Assembly: GCF_014647475.1 (NCBI RefSeq)
Contig: NZ_BMPG01000001.1
Span: 124,001-188,000 of the forward strand
Direction of reading: 5' to 3'
Source: Halocalculus aciditolerans
GTDB taxonomy: Archaea > Halobacteriota > Halobacteria > Halobacteriales > Halobacteriaceae
Length of the DNA: 64,000 nucleotides
Position numbers and translations under genes: made by a program. The notes beneath the pieces are model-generated. The model saw only the letters and a list, made by a program, of their open reading frames with translations, was not told where the DNA came from and made no database searches. This document shows positions 24,430-35,941 of this stretch, piece after piece (within the stretch, counting starts at the first letter, position 1; every line of letters starts with the position of its first letter).

Positions 24430-26169
24430 TCAGAGGCGACCGGCGATGGTTTCTGCCGTCTCCTCGCCGACGCCCGTCACGCTCCGGAGTTCCTCCACGC
24501 TCGCCGCCCGCACGTTCTCCACGCTCCCGAACCGCCGCAGGAGGCGCTTCCTGAGTTCCGGGCCGACGCCGTCGACGTCGTCGAGCGCCGTCGACACCTC
24601 GTCGCGGAGCGTCTGGTGGTACTGCACGGCGAACCGGTGGGCTTCGTCGCGCACGCGCTGGAGCACGTGAAGCTCCGGGGCGTCGCTCGCCCAGTCGTAC
24701 TCGCTCGCCGCCGTCACCACGGTCTCCTCCTGCTTCGCCAGGCCGACCGCGGGAACGTCCCATCCCACCCCGTCCAGTGCTTCTTGCGCCGCCGTCAGCT
24801 GGCCGCGCCCGCCGTCGATGAGCAGGAGGTCGGGGTCCGGACGGTCGTCCTCGCCGGAGACGGCGCGCTCCGCGCGCCACCGCAGCAGCCGCTTCATGTT
24901 CGCGTAATCGTCGTTCTCCTCCCCGAGCTTCTTCCGCCGGTAGTCGGATTTCTCCGGGGTGCCTTCGACGAACGTCACGTCGCTCCCCACCACGGCCTTC
25001 CCCTGCGCGTGACTCACGTCGAACCCCTCGATGCGCGTCGGCCGGCGGTCGAGGCCGAGCGCGTCCCGGAGCGCGCCGAGCTCGTCCCGACTCCCCGCCC
25101 GCCGGTGCGCGTTCTTCAACGCCAAATCCACGAGCTTCGCCTCTCTCCCCGCGCCCGGCACCCGCACGGCGACGCCTTCGGCTTCGAGCCAGTTCGCGAG
25201 GTCCGCGTCCCCCGGGTCCTCCGGCAGCAGCAGCGCGTCCGGCAGGTCGCGCTCCGCGTAGTACTGCGGGACGAACGCCGCGAGCACGGCCGCGACGCGC
25301 TCCTCGCCCTCGGGCGCGGCGAGCCGGTGCTGGTCGCGCTCCACCAACTGCCCGCCCTCGCTGTGCAGGCGCGCGACTACCGCCGCGTCGCCCTCGATAG
25401 CGACACCGAGCACGTCCACGTGCCGCTCGTGACTCCCACCCGAGACCGCCTCCCCGCCGCCGCCGTGGAACGCCCGCACCGCTTCGAGCCGGTCACGGAA
25501 GTTCGCCGCCCGCTCGAACTCCTCGCGCTCTGCCGCCGCCGCCATCCGCCGCTCCAGCGGATCCGCCAGCGCGCCCGTCTCCCCCTCGAAGAACCGCTTC
25601 ACTGATTCGACGTCGTCGAGATACGCCTCCGCGCCGATTTCGCCCGTACACGGCGCGGTACAGAGCCCGATGTCGTGGTCGAGGCACGGCCGGTCGCGCC
25701 CCGAGAACTTGTGGTCCGAACACCCCCGGAGGCCGTACACCTCCCGCGCCGCCTTCACCACCGTCTCCACCCGCCCGAGGTCCGTGTACGGCCCGAACGC
25801 CGTCGCCCCGTCGTCGGGGTCTCGCGTCACCTCGATACGCGGGAAGTCGTGGCCCGTCAACTGCACGAGCGGATACGACTTATCGTCCCGCAGCCGCACG
25901 TTGTACCGCGGCTGATGGCGCTTGATGAGGTTCGCCTCGAGCAACAGGGCCTGCGTCTCCGTGTCCGTCACCGTGAAGTCGAGCGCCGCCGCGCGCTCGA
26001 CCATCTGCCCGATACGCGCCGACCGCGGGTCCGCGTACGACCGCACCCGCGACCGCAGGTCCACCGCCTTCCCCACGTAGAGCGTCCGCCCCTCCCCGTC
26101 CAGGAACTGATAGACGCCGGGCTCTCTCGGTACCTCCCCGGCGCGCCCCCGCAACCCAGCCGCGTCCAT
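24430..26169 (-). CDS. uvrC: excinuclease ABC subunit C
   Basis: Dual-incision nuclease of nucleotide excision repair (579 residues). Domains in order: GIY-YIG nuclease ([25 protein letters not shown], residues 18-42), a cysteine-containing region ([26 protein letters not shown], about 150-175), UVR domain (about 195-235), RNase H-like nuclease with FDVSHAQGK and [10 protein letters not shown], and two helix-hairpin-helix motifs at the end ([17 protein letters not shown] and [16 protein letters not shown]). Together with uvrB in this window it supplies two of the three UvrABC parts; uvrA is not here. Confidence 0.96.
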   Translation of the reverse strand: MDAAGLRGRAGEVPREPGVYQFLDGEGRTLYVGKAVDLRSRVRSYADPRSARIGQMVERAAALDFTVTDTETQALLLEANLIKRHQPRYNVRLRDDKSYPLVQLTGHDFPRIEVTRDPDDGATAFGPYTDLGRVETVVKAAREVYGLRGCSDHKFSGRDRPCLDHDIGLCTAPCTGEIGAEAYLDDVESVKRFFEGETGALADPLERRMAAAAEREEFERAANFRDRLEAVRAFHGGGGEAVSGGSHERHVDVLGVAIEGDAAVVARLHSEGGQLVERDQHRLAAPEGEERVAAVLAAFVPQYYAERDLPDALLLPEDPGDADLANWLEAEGVAVRVPGAGREAKLVDLALKNAHRRAGSRDELGALRDALGLDRRPTRIEGFDVSHAQGKAVVGSDVTFVEGTPEKSDYRRKKLGEENDDYANMKRLLRWRAERAVSGEDDRPDPDLLLIDGGRGQLTAAQEALDGVGWDVPAVGLAKQEETVVTAASEYDWASDAPELHVLQRVRDEAHRFAVQYHQTLRDEVSTALDDVDGVGPELRKRLLRRFGSVENVRAASVEELRSVTGVGEETAETIAGRL

Positions 26170-26261
26170 TACCTCCTCTTACTCTCTCTGCGGCTTTCAA
26201 CTCCGCGGAACCCGCGAACGCAACCCCGACACCTAACCCGCTCCCGCTCCACGCACCGCCT

Positions 26262-26540
26262 ATGACCGACGACGACGAGAAGAACTCTGACACGCAGCAG
26301 GTCTGGCTCGTCCACCGCGAGTACACGCCCCGCGACCTCATCGTCCTCGAATACGCGACGCTCGACGGCGAACGATACGTCCGCAAGGAGAAGGCCGCGC
26401 GCGCCGCACAGTCCGGCGTCACCGCCGCTATCGACGTCCCCGACGACAAACTCGCACCCACCGACGACGCCGACGTCGACCGCTACCGCGACGAAGCCCG
26501 CCGGATGCAGGAGCAACACGACCCCGACGACGAAATCTGA
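26262..26540 (+). CDS. conserved haloarchaeal hypothetical protein
   Basis: 92-residue acidic protein (MTDDDEKNSDTQQVWLVHRE). The middle has a beta-rich stretch VWLVHREYTPRDLIVLEYATLDGERYVRKE; the end is charged helix (RYRDEARRMQEQHDPDDEI). I do not recognise a named family. It is divergent from uvrC with 92 bp between starts and precedes the ABC exporter genes by about 150 bp. Function unknown. Confidence 0.7.
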   Translation: MTDDDEKNSDTQQVWLVHREYTPRDLIVLEYATLDGERYVRKEKAARAAQSGVTAAIDVPDDKLAPTDDADVDRYRDEARRMQEQHDPDDEI

Positions 26541-26657
26541 CGGCGACACGCTCTCCCGCCGCGGACGCGCGGACAGGTCGCTCACGAGCAACGAGCGACA
26601 CGAGCCCGGTTCACGACGCCACGACCGGCCGATGCGCTCTAAGCACGAAGGCCGAAG

Positions 26658-26667
26658 CTCTTTACGC
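26658..26667 (+). promoter_or_regulatory. TATA box of the ABC exporter operon
   Basis: CTCTTTACGC is centred about 27 nt before the ATG at 26689, which suits a leaderless transcript. Confidence 0.5.
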
Positions 26668-26688
26668 GAAGCCGCGGAACCCCTGTTC

Positions 26689-27672
26689 ATGACCGCTATC
26701 GAACTCGACGGCGTCCGGAAGGAGTACGGGGACGTCGTCGCCCTCCAGGGTCTCGACCTCGAAGTCGACGAGGGCGAAGTCTTCGGCTTCTTGGGGCCGA
26801 ACGGCGCGGGGAAGTCGACGACCATCAACGTCCTCCTCGACTTCGTCCGGCCGACCGACGGGTCGGCGACGGTGTTCGGGCTGGACGCACAAGCGGAGAG
26901 CGTCGCCGTCCGCGAGCGAACCGGCGTGCTCCCCGAGGGCTTCTCCACCTACGACCGCTTGACGGGCCGCCAACACGTCTCGTTCGCCGTGGAGTCGAAG
27001 GGCGCGGACGACGACCCGGACGCCCTCTTAGAGCGCGTCGGCCTCGGAGACGCCGGCGACCGGAAGGCCGGCGGCTACTCGAAGGGGATGCGTCAGCGCC
27101 TCGCGCTCGCGATGGCGCTCTCCGGCGACCCCGACCTCCTCGTCCTCGACGAGCCCTCCTCGGGGCTCGACCCCGCCGGCGCGAAGGAGATGCGGGACAT
27201 CGTCCGCGCGGAAGCCGACTCGGGGACGACCGTCTTCTTCTCCAGCCACGTCCTCGGCCAGGTCGAAGCCATCTGCGACCGCGTCGGCATCCTCCAGGAG
27301 GGCGAAGTCGTCGCCGTCGACACCATCGAGAACCTCCGCGAGAGCGTCGCCGCCGACGCCGCCCTCCACGTCACCGGCGACATCCCCGACGCCGCGCTCG
27401 ACGCCGCCCGCGCCGCGCCCGGCGTCACCGCCGCCACCCGAACCGACCACGGCGTCACCGTCTCCTGCGACGACGACACCAAAATCGACGCGCTCGTCGC
27501 GCTCCGCGACGCCGGCGCGACCGTCGCCTCCTTCCGCACCGAGGAAGCCAGCCTCGAAGACCTCTTCCTCACCCTCACCGAGAACGCCGACGACGCCGAC
27601 GACGCCGACAGTGCTGACGGCGCTGCTGCCGCCGACGCGCCCGACGCGACCGCCGGAGGTGAGTCCGCATGA
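26689..27672 (+). CDS. ABC transporter ATP-binding protein (DrrA/CcmA type)
   Basis: 327-residue nucleotide-binding subunit. Walker A GPNGAGKST (about 40-48), the ABC signature YSKGMRQRLALAMAL (about 130-145), Walker B LLVLDEPSSGLDP, and the switch histidine in FFSSHVLGQVE are all present. After the ABC fold there is a C-terminal ligand-like domain and an alanine/aspartate-rich tail (DDADDADSADGAAAADAPDA). ATGA overlap with the permease gene shows coupling. Substrate is unknown; such pairs export drugs, lipids or peptides. Confidence 0.93.
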   Translation: MTAIELDGVRKEYGDVVALQGLDLEVDEGEVFGFLGPNGAGKSTTINVLLDFVRPTDGSATVFGLDAQAESVAVRERTGVLPEGFSTYDRLTGRQHVSFAVESKGADDDPDALLERVGLGDAGDRKAGGYSKGMRQRLALAMALSGDPDLLVLDEPSSGLDPAGAKEMRDIVRAEADSGTTVFFSSHVLGQVEAICDRVGILQEGEVVAVDTIENLRESVAADAALHVTGDIPDAALDAARAAPGVTAATRTDHGVTVSCDDDTKIDALVALRDAGATVASFRTEEASLEDLFLTLTENADDADDADSADGAAAADAPDATAGGESA

Positions 27673-28451
27673 GCTGGGACGCCGTCGCCCGGAAGGATTA
27701 CGCCGACGCCGTCCGCTCGAAGTGGGTCTGGGGCGTCGCCGTCTTCCTCACCCTCATCGTCACGCTCGTCGCCTACTTCGTCGGCGCTGACTCCTCCAAT
27801 CAGGTCCTCAACCCCCTCCTCTCCTTCGTCGTCACCCCGCTCATCCCGCTCGTCTCACTCATCGTCGCCTACAGCGCCATCGTCGGCGAGCGCGAATCCG
27901 GGAGCCTCAAACTCCTCCTCTCCCTCCCGAACTCCCGCGCCGACGTCGTCGTCGGGAAGCTCGTCGGCCGCACCGCCGCCGTCGCCACCCCCATCGTCCT
28001 CGGCCTCCTCGTCCCCTTCCTCGCCTTCCTCATCGCCCCGACCAGACTCGACGCCCCCGCCTACGTCGGCTTCGTCGCCCTCACCGTCGTCCTCGCCACC
28101 GCCTACGTCTCCATCGCCGTCGGCGCGTCCGCCGCCGTCTCCTCCCGCATCCGCGCCATGGCGCTCGCCGTCGTCCTCTACTTCATCTTCGTCCCCCTCT
28201 GGAACGCCGTCCAACTCCCCCTCCGCTTCTACCTCCTCTTCAGCGGCGGGAACTTCCCCGTCGACCCCCAGCTCGTCTACCAGCTCCTCGGCACCCTCAA
28301 CCCCGGCGGCGCGTACAAACAGCTCACCAACGCCGTCCTCGCCGGCGACTTCTCCGGGCAGTGGCTCCCGCTCTCCGCCGCCGTCCTCCTCGCCTGGATC
28401 ATCGTCCCGCCCGCCCTCGGCCTCCTCGCGTTCGAACGCGCCGATCTCTAG
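27669..28451 (+). CDS. ABC-2 type permease
   Basis: 260-residue integral membrane protein with six predicted membrane segments, the first VWGVAVFLTLIVTLVAYFVG and the second and third around LLSFVVTPLIPLVSLIVAYSAIVGERESGSLKLLLSLP. The GERESGSLKLLLSLPNSR block is the typical cytoplasmic motif of ABC-2 permeases (NosY/CcmB-like). It starts inside the stop of the ATPase gene (ATGA), so the pair forms one exporter. Confidence 0.92.
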   Translation: MSWDAVARKDYADAVRSKWVWGVAVFLTLIVTLVAYFVGADSSNQVLNPLLSFVVTPLIPLVSLIVAYSAIVGERESGSLKLLLSLPNSRADVVVGKLVGRTAAVATPIVLGLLVPFLAFLIAPTRLDAPAYVGFVALTVVLATAYVSIAVGASAAVSSRIRAMALAVVLYFIFVPLWNAVQLPLRFYLLFSGGNFPVDPQLVYQLLGTLNPGGAYKQLTNAVLAGDFSGQWLPLSAAVLLAWIIVPPALGLLAFERADL

Positions 28452-28714
28452 AACCGACCTTTTACGCTGCGGCGCGCTTCGCGCGCCTCGGCAAAAGCTC
28501 GACCAAAAGCACTCCTCGCTCCCTGTGGTCGCTCGTCGGCCCGAGCGCTCCCGTTGGTCGCGCTCGGTGAACCGGCGACCCTCCGGGTCCTTCGGACCGC
28601 TCGGTCGCCGGATGCTCGCCAATCGCTCGTCCGACTGGCTATCGCTCCACTCACACCTCAATCTTGCTTCGCCGTGTTCGACACGTTGGCGGCGCGGTGG
28701 CCGCGCGGCGGCCG
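28452..28714. other. 263-bp gap without a gene
   Basis: GC-rich sequence with CTCGCTC and TCGGTC-type runs similar in flavour to the dispersed intergenic repeats, between the convergent ABC permease and ligA genes. No ORF with plausible composition was found on either strand. Confidence 0.5.
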
Positions 28715-30919
<2,205 letters not shown>

Positions 30920-30963
30920 TCACGGCCGCGTGAGCGAGGATTCGGCGGTCGCGTCACCTCTCC

Positions 30964-32355
30964 CTATCGTCGTTCGACGCGCATCTCGACCGCCCCGTCC
31001 GGGCGGAGAGTGATGGAGGGCGCGAAGGAGAGGTCGTGCTGGGGGCGCGTCCGCCAGTCGCGGGCGATGGTGGCGAGCGCGAGGCGCGCCTCCAGGAGGG
31101 CGAAGCGGTCGCCGATACAGCGCCGCGGCCCGCCGCCGAACGGGAAGTACGCGTAGCTCGGGAGGTTCCGTTTGAAGTCGTCCGTCCAGCGGTCCGGGCG
31201 GAAGTCCCAGGGGTCGTCGTAGTAGCGGTCGTCGTGGTGGAGCACCCACTGCTGGACGCCGACCGTCGCGCCTTCCGGGATGCGGTAGCCGCCGATTTCG
31301 TCCGGCTCGCTGGCTTCGCGGAGGAGCTGCCAGACGGGCGGATAGAGCCGCATCCCCTCCGTGACGGCGCGGTCGGTGTAGTCGAGCGCGTCGAGGTCGC
31401 CGAACCCGGGTGCGCCGTCGAGGCCGTCGACTTCGGCGTGCAGGAGGTCTTCCTGCGTGGGGTTCTCGCCGAGCGCGTGGAGCGTGTAGGTGAGCGCGAG
31501 CGCCGTCGTCTCGTGGCCGGCGAGCAGGATGGTGACGATTTCGTCTCGAATCTGCTCGTCCGAGAGGCCGTCGCCGTCCGGCCCGTCCGCCCGCAGCAGG
31601 AGACTCACCACGTCGTCAGAACGCGATGCGTTCTGACTGGCAGACGGATCGCTGCGCGATTCGTCGACGTCATCTGTCCCCCGTGGTTCGCCGTTCCGGT
31701 AGTCGTGGACGATGCGGTCGACGACGTCGTTCAGGTCGTCGAGCGCGCGTTCGAACCGCCGGTTTTCCTTCGTCGGTATCCAGTCCGGCACGGAGATGGG
31801 GCGGCGGAGGTTGTTCGAGGAGTGGTCCATCACGGCCGCCAGCGCGTCCCCGATGGCTTCCTCTTCTTCGCGGATGTCGACGTCGAACAGCGTCTTCGCC
31901 GCGATTTCGACGGTGAGCTGCATCATCTCCTCGTGGACGTCGATGACGTCGCCGTCCGTCCAGTCGTCGAGCATCCGCTCGGTGTAGGCGACCATCGTGT
32001 CCGCGTAGGACTGAATCATCCGCGGGTGGAAGGCGGGCTGCATGGTGTGGCGCTGCTCGCGCCAGAACTCGCCTTCGCTGGTGAGGAGGCCGTTCCCGAG
32101 CGTCGGCCGGAGGGAGTTGTTGAAGACCTCGCCTTTCTCGTAGGCCTGGTTGTTGTGGACGAGGACGTGCTCGACGAGGTCGGGGTCGGAGACCTGGTAG
32201 ATGGGTTCGCCGCCGAGTTCGTAGTAGGCGACGGGACCGTAGTCGGCGGCGGCGTCCTCGATGAAGGTGAGCGGGTCGTCGGCGAACTGGAGGGTGTTCC
32301 CGACGAACGGCCGGCCGTCGGGGCCGGGCGGCGTCTCGCGGGCCTGCTGTGACAT
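30964..32355 (-). CDS. cytochrome P450
   Basis: Haem monooxygenase of 463 residues. The I-helix AGHETTALALTYTL, the K-helix ExxR as EGMR (in TEGMRLYPPVWQLLRE) and the haem loop FPFGGGPRRCIGDRF (Cys 413) are all intact, so it should be active. No membrane anchor is seen, hence it is soluble. A variable insert near residue 235-245 (SASQNASRSDD) is encoded by a perfect 10-bp palindrome. The natural substrate is unknown; relatives in haloarchaea are annotated only as P450. A 3Fe-4S-type ferredoxin 21 kb away (53901) is a possible electron donor. Confidence 0.95.
   Translation of the reverse strand: MSQQARETPPGPDGRPFVGNTLQFADDPLTFIEDAAADYGPVAYYELGGEPIYQVSDPDLVEHVLVHNNQAYEKGEVFNNSLRPTLGNGLLTSEGEFWREQRHTMQPAFHPRMIQSYADTMVAYTERMLDDWTDGDVIDVHEEMMQLTVEIAAKTLFDVDIREEEEAIGDALAAVMDHSSNNLRRPISVPDWIPTKENRRFERALDDLNDVVDRIVHDYRNGEPRGTDDVDESRSDPSASQNASRSDDVVSLLLRADGPDGDGLSDEQIRDEIVTILLAGHETTALALTYTLHALGENPTQEDLLHAEVDGLDGAPGFGDLDALDYTDRAVTEGMRLYPPVWQLLREASEPDEIGGYRIPEGATVGVQQWVLHHDDRYYDDPWDFRPDRWTDDFKRNLPSYAYFPFGGGPRRCIGDRFALLEARLALATIARDWRTRPQHDLSFAPSITLRPDGAVEMRVERR
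31615..31637. repeat. palindrome inside the P450 gene
   Basis: GTCAGAACGC and GCGTTCTGAC flank a 3-nt loop. The core CAGAACGC-3-GCGTTCTG also occurs in the tnpB relic at 14941-14959. Confidence 0.7.
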
Positions 32356-32399
32356 ACCCGTCTCTTGGCCCGGTGAGCGAGTGTGGTTTCCGCCGGCGT

Positions 32400-33164
32400 T
32401 TACCGGTCGTTTAAGAGCGCGCGGAAGACGGTGGCCTCGGCCTTCCGGAGGTGTTCGGACGCCGTCGACGGCGCGCAGTCGGCTTCGGCGGCGACGTCCT
32501 CGATAGTCGCGCGCCGCGGCGTGGCGTAGTAGCCGACGGCGACGGCGGCCGCGGCGACCTCGCGTTGTCGGGCGGTGAGCCGGTCGAGCGGCCCGCCCTC
32601 GGGCGTGTAGCCGCCGAGGTGTTCGACGGTGACGGTCTCGCGGACGCGCGCGGGAAGCGCGTCCGCGGCGGCGTGGATGCCGGCGGCCGTTCCGACGACG
32701 TCGACGGTGACGGCGTCCGCGCCGAGGTCCACCGGCGTGTCCAAGAGGAGGCCGTGCTCGGAGAGCAGGGAGAGGAGTTCGGTGATGGTCGCGTCGGGTT
32801 CGACACGGACGTACGCGTAGCCACCAGTACGAGCCGACGCGTCAGCGGGCGAGGTACCAGTACGAGCCGGTTCGGCGGGCGAGTCGGGACCGTCGGTGTC
32901 GGCGTCGTCGTTCGGGTGTCGCCGGTCGGTCGCTCGGACGGGTTCGCCGCCGGCGGTGACGACGTCGGCGGTTCGGATGGCGTCGTCGGCTGCGAGGGCG
33001 GCGGCGACGGCGTGGGGGTCGCCGTCGAAGGCGCAGAGCTCGACGACGGCGTCGTCGTGGAGGTGGAGGGCGAGGAGGCGGCCGCGGGTGCGGGCGGTGC
33101 GGAGCGCGGCGTGCGTGCGGCCGAACGCCTCCTCGGCGGCGATGCGGAGCGTGAGGCGTTTCAC
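32400..33164 (-). CDS. Bat-type helix-turn-helix transcriptional regulator (HTH-10 family)
   Basis: 254-residue regulator with the C-terminal bacterio-opsin activator HTH: LTARQREVAAAAVAVGYYATPRRATIEDVAAEADCAPSTASEHLRKAE (about residues 195-243). The N-terminal part is a sensor-like beta domain. A proline/threonine-rich linker (residues about 100-122) contains a 14-bp DNA repeat (32823-32836 and 32856-32869, 33 bp apart), i.e. an in-frame expansion. The GTG at 33164 (VKRLTLRIAAEEAFG) is chosen because the sequence beyond it is arginine/proline-rich shadow and covers the metY promoter. It ends 45 bp before the P450 start on the same strand and could regulate P450 or the divergent metY. Confidence 0.85.
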   Translation of the reverse strand: MKRLTLRIAAEEAFGRTHAALRTARTRGRLLALHLHDDAVVELCAFDGDPHAVAAALAADDAIRTADVVTAGGEPVRATDRRHPNDDADTDGPDSPAEPARTGTSPADASARTGGYAYVRVEPDATITELLSLLSEHGLLLDTPVDLGADAVTVDVVGTAAGIHAAADALPARVRETVTVEHLGGYTPEGGPLDRLTARQREVAAAAVAVGYYATPRRATIEDVAAEADCAPSTASEHLRKAEATVFRALLNDR

Positions 33165-33237
33165 GGGCGGCCTACGGTATGCGTTCCTATGAGCGGCGGG
33201 GGTCGCGGCCCGCTCCAGCGAGTATTGCCGTAACTGC

Positions 33238-33248
33238 TGGTTATAGAT
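33238..33248 (+). promoter_or_regulatory. TATA box of metY
   Basis: GGTTATAGATT is centred about 30 nt before the metY ATG (33274); a second AT-rich patch AAATATAAC lies nearer the start. Confidence 0.55.
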
Positions 33249-33273
33249 TCGTGGAGAAATATAACTAGAGCAT

Positions 33274-34611
33274 ATGACCGACGAGGACGCTCGCGGGTTC
33301 GACACGGACGCCATCCACGCCGGGTACGGCGGCGACCCCGCCTCCGGCGCGCCCGTGCCGCCCATCCACCAGACCACCTCCTACGCCTTCGAGGACGCCG
33401 ACGACGCCGCCGCCCGCTACGCCCTCGAGAGCGACGAGAACATCTACTCCCGCATCAGCAACCCCACGGTGAAAGCCTTAGAGGACCGACTCGCCGCGCT
33501 CTCGAACGCCGCGGGCGCGGTCGCCACCGCGAGCGGGATGGCCGCGTTCGACGCCGCGACCTTCGTGCTCGCCGCCGCCGGCGACAACGTCGTCTCCGCG
33601 GAGAGCATCTACGGCGGCACCCGCGCCTACCTCTCGCACAACGCCAGTCGCCGCGGTATCGAGGCGCGCTTCGTCGACACTCTCGACCTCGACGCGTACC
33701 GGGAGGCCATCGACGAGGACACCGCGTTCGTCCACCTCGAAACAATCGGCAACCCGAGCCTCGTCGTCCCCGACATCGAGGCCGTCGCCGACGTGGCGCA
33801 CGAGCACGGCGTCCCGCTCGTCGTCGACAACACCTTTGCGACTCCCGCGCTCTGCCGCCCCCTGGAGCACGGCGCGGACGTCGTCTGGCACTCCACGACC
33901 AAGTGGCTCCACGGCTCCGGCACCACGCTCGGCGGCGTCCTCCTCGACGGGGGCGACTTCGACTGGGACGGCTACGCGGAGATCTCCGAGCCGAACCCCG
34001 CCTACCACGGGATGGTGCTCGGCGAGCGCTTCCCCGACGCGCCGTTCGCCGCCGCCGTCCGCCACCGCGCGACGCGGAGCCTCGGAAACGCCCAGAAACC
34101 CTTCGACGCCTGGCAGACCATCCAGGGCCTCGAAACCCTCCCGCTCCGCATCGACCGTCACTGCGAGAACGCCCGCATCGTCGCGGACTACCTCGACGAC
34201 CACGACGACGTCGCCTGGGTCAACTATCCCGGCCTCGACGACCACGCGACCCACGGGAACGCCGAGCGATACCTCGACGGCGGCTACGGCGGCATGGTCT
34301 CCTTCGGTCTGGAAGGCGTTCGCGGGAGCGACGCCCCCGCGAGCGAGGAGGAAGGCTCGGCTTCCGACAGTGGGTTCGACGCCGGCCGCCGCCTCTGCGA
34401 ATCCGCCGACCTCGCGTCCTTCCTCGCGAACGTCGGCGACGCGAAGACGCTCGTCATCCACCCCGCGTCGACCACTCACGCCCAGCTCAGCGAGGAGGAA
34501 CAGCTCGCCGCGGGCGTCCCCCGCGACCTCGTCCGACTCTCCGTCGGTATCGAAGACCCCGAAGACATCCTCGCCGACCTCGACCGCGCCATCGCGGAGG
34601 CCACACGATGA
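33274..34611 (+). CDS. metY: O-acetylhomoserine aminocarboxypropyltransferase (sulfhydrylase)
   Basis: PLP enzyme of the Cys/Met metabolism family (445 residues) that makes homocysteine from O-acetylhomoserine and sulfide. It begins with FDTDAIHAGYGGDPASGAPVPPIHQTTSYAF, contains the YSRISNPTVKALEDRLAAL block, VVDNTFATPALCRPLEHGAD and the PLP lysine in HSTTKWLHGSG. A serine/glutamate insert near 355-370 is halophile-typical. The next gene is metX, so both enzymes of direct sulfhydrylation are together. Its stop TGA overlaps the ATG of a micro-ORF. Confidence 0.94.
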   Translation: MTDEDARGFDTDAIHAGYGGDPASGAPVPPIHQTTSYAFEDADDAAARYALESDENIYSRISNPTVKALEDRLAALSNAAGAVATASGMAAFDAATFVLAAAGDNVVSAESIYGGTRAYLSHNASRRGIEARFVDTLDLDAYREAIDEDTAFVHLETIGNPSLVVPDIEAVADVAHEHGVPLVVDNTFATPALCRPLEHGADVVWHSTTKWLHGSGTTLGGVLLDGGDFDWDGYAEISEPNPAYHGMVLGERFPDAPFAAAVRHRATRSLGNAQKPFDAWQTIQGLETLPLRIDRHCENARIVADYLDDHDDVAWVNYPGLDDHATHGNAERYLDGGYGGMVSFGLEGVRGSDAPASEEEGSASDSGFDAGRRLCESADLASFLANVGDAKTLVIHPASTTHAQLSEEEQLAAGVPRDLVRLSVGIEDPEDILADLDRAIAEATR

Positions 34612-34643
34612 CGCGCGATACAGCGAGGGGGTGGACGCGATGA
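34608..34643 (+). CDS. 11-residue micro-ORF between metY and metX (1)
   Basis: [11 protein letters not shown]. Its ATG overlaps the metY stop (ATGA 34608-34611) and its own stop overlaps the ATG of the second micro-ORF (34640-34643). It likely relays ribosomes rather than making a functional peptide; translation is inferred. Confidence 0.4.
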   Translation: MTRDTARGWTR

Positions 34644-34672
34644 CCCGCGTTACGGCGGGGTGGCGGCGATGA
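34640..34672 (+). CDS. 10-residue micro-ORF between metY and metX (2)
   Basis: [10 protein letters not shown], a near copy of the preceding micro-ORF. Its stop overlaps the metX ATG (34669-34672). The two look like a duplication of one linker. Confidence 0.4.
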   Translation: MTRVTAGWRR

Positions 34673-35802
34673 ACCACGACACCGTCACCGTCGAGGGGTT
34701 CCGCTTCGAGCACGGCGGCGAACTCGACCTCGACGTCGCCTACGCCGAATGGGGGTCCCGCGAGGACCCGACCGTCCTCGTCTGCCACGCGCTCACCGGC
34801 AGCCAGTACGTCACCGGCCGCGCGCCCGACGGAGTTTCCGGGCAGGCCGCCGGCTGGTGGGACGCCGTCGTCGGCCCCGGGAACGCCATCGACACTCGCC
34901 GGTTCCACGTCGTCTGCGCGAACGTTCCTGGGTCTTGCTACGGGACTACCGGTCCCGCGAGCACGGACGAGAACGGCGACCGCTACGGCCTCGACTTCCC
35001 CCGCGTCACCGTCGGCGACTGGACGCGCTCGCAGGCCGCCGTCCTCGACCACCTCGGCGTCGACACCCTCCACGCCGTCGTCGGCGGGAGCGTCGGCGGC
35101 ATGAACGCCGTCGACTGGGCGAAACGCTACCCCGAGCGCGTCGAACGCGTCGTCGGCGTCGCCACCGCCGCCCGCCTCGACGCCCAGTGCCTCGCCCTCA
35201 ACACCGTCGCCCGACGCGCGATTACGGGCGACCCCGACTTCCAGGACGGCGACTACTACGGCGACGCCTCCCCGACTCACGGCCTCGCGCAGGCCCGCCG
35301 CGTCGGCCACGTCATGTACCTCTCCAAGGACTCGATGCGCGACCGCTTCGGCCGCCGCACCGCCACCCGCAGCAGCCCCGACGAACACGACGAACCCGTC
35401 TACCGCGAGGTCGCCTCCTACCTCGACTACAACGCCGAGCGCTTCACCGAGCGCTTCGACGCCAACGCCTACCTCCGCCTCCTCGACGCCATGGACGACT
35501 ACGACCTCGCCAGCGGCTTTCCCACGACCGCCGACGCCCTCGCCGGCTTCGACGGCGACGCCCTCCTCCTCTCCATCCGCGGCGACTGGCACTTCACCGT
35601 CGAGGACTCCGAGCACCTCGCCGACGCCTTCGACGACGCCGGCGTCCCGACGACGCACCGCGTCCTCGACTCCGACTACGGCCACGACGCCTTCCTCGTC
35701 GAACCCGACCGCGTCTCACCGCCCGTCCGCGCCTTCCTCCGCGACGACGACACCGAACCCGACTACCCCCGCGTCTGCACCGGCCTCATCTCCGCGCCCT
35801 GA
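34669..35802 (+). CDS. metX: homoserine O-acetyltransferase
   Basis: Alpha/beta-hydrolase of 377 residues that acetylates homoserine with acetyl-CoA, the step before MetY. Visible features: [11 protein letters not shown] (oxyanion region), the nucleophile elbow [13 protein letters not shown] (about residue 140), and the C-terminal catalytic Asp/His in [12 protein letters not shown]. The ATG at 34669 overlaps the stop of the micro-ORF, giving a chain of ATGA couplings from metY. A GTG nine bases upstream is a weaker alternative. Confidence 0.94.
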   Translation: MNHDTVTVEGFRFEHGGELDLDVAYAEWGSREDPTVLVCHALTGSQYVTGRAPDGVSGQAAGWWDAVVGPGNAIDTRRFHVVCANVPGSCYGTTGPASTDENGDRYGLDFPRVTVGDWTRSQAAVLDHLGVDTLHAVVGGSVGGMNAVDWAKRYPERVERVVGVATAARLDAQCLALNTVARRAITGDPDFQDGDYYGDASPTHGLAQARRVGHVMYLSKDSMRDRFGRRTATRSSPDEHDEPVYREVASYLDYNAERFTERFDANAYLRLLDAMDDYDLASGFPTTADALAGFDGDALLLSIRGDWHFTVEDSEHLADAFDDAGVPTTHRVLDSDYGHDAFLVEPDRVSPPVRAFLRDDDTEPDYPRVCTGLISAP

Positions 35803-35941
35803 CGCCCACGTGACTCCTCGCTCGTCTTCTGCCCGCGCGCCGCTCTTACACGTCCCATTTGGCCACGGGGGTACTCACTCGCATACCACCGGCGAACGGA
35901 AACCACACATATTTCTTGTGGCCGTTCTTTGCGTGTGGCAC

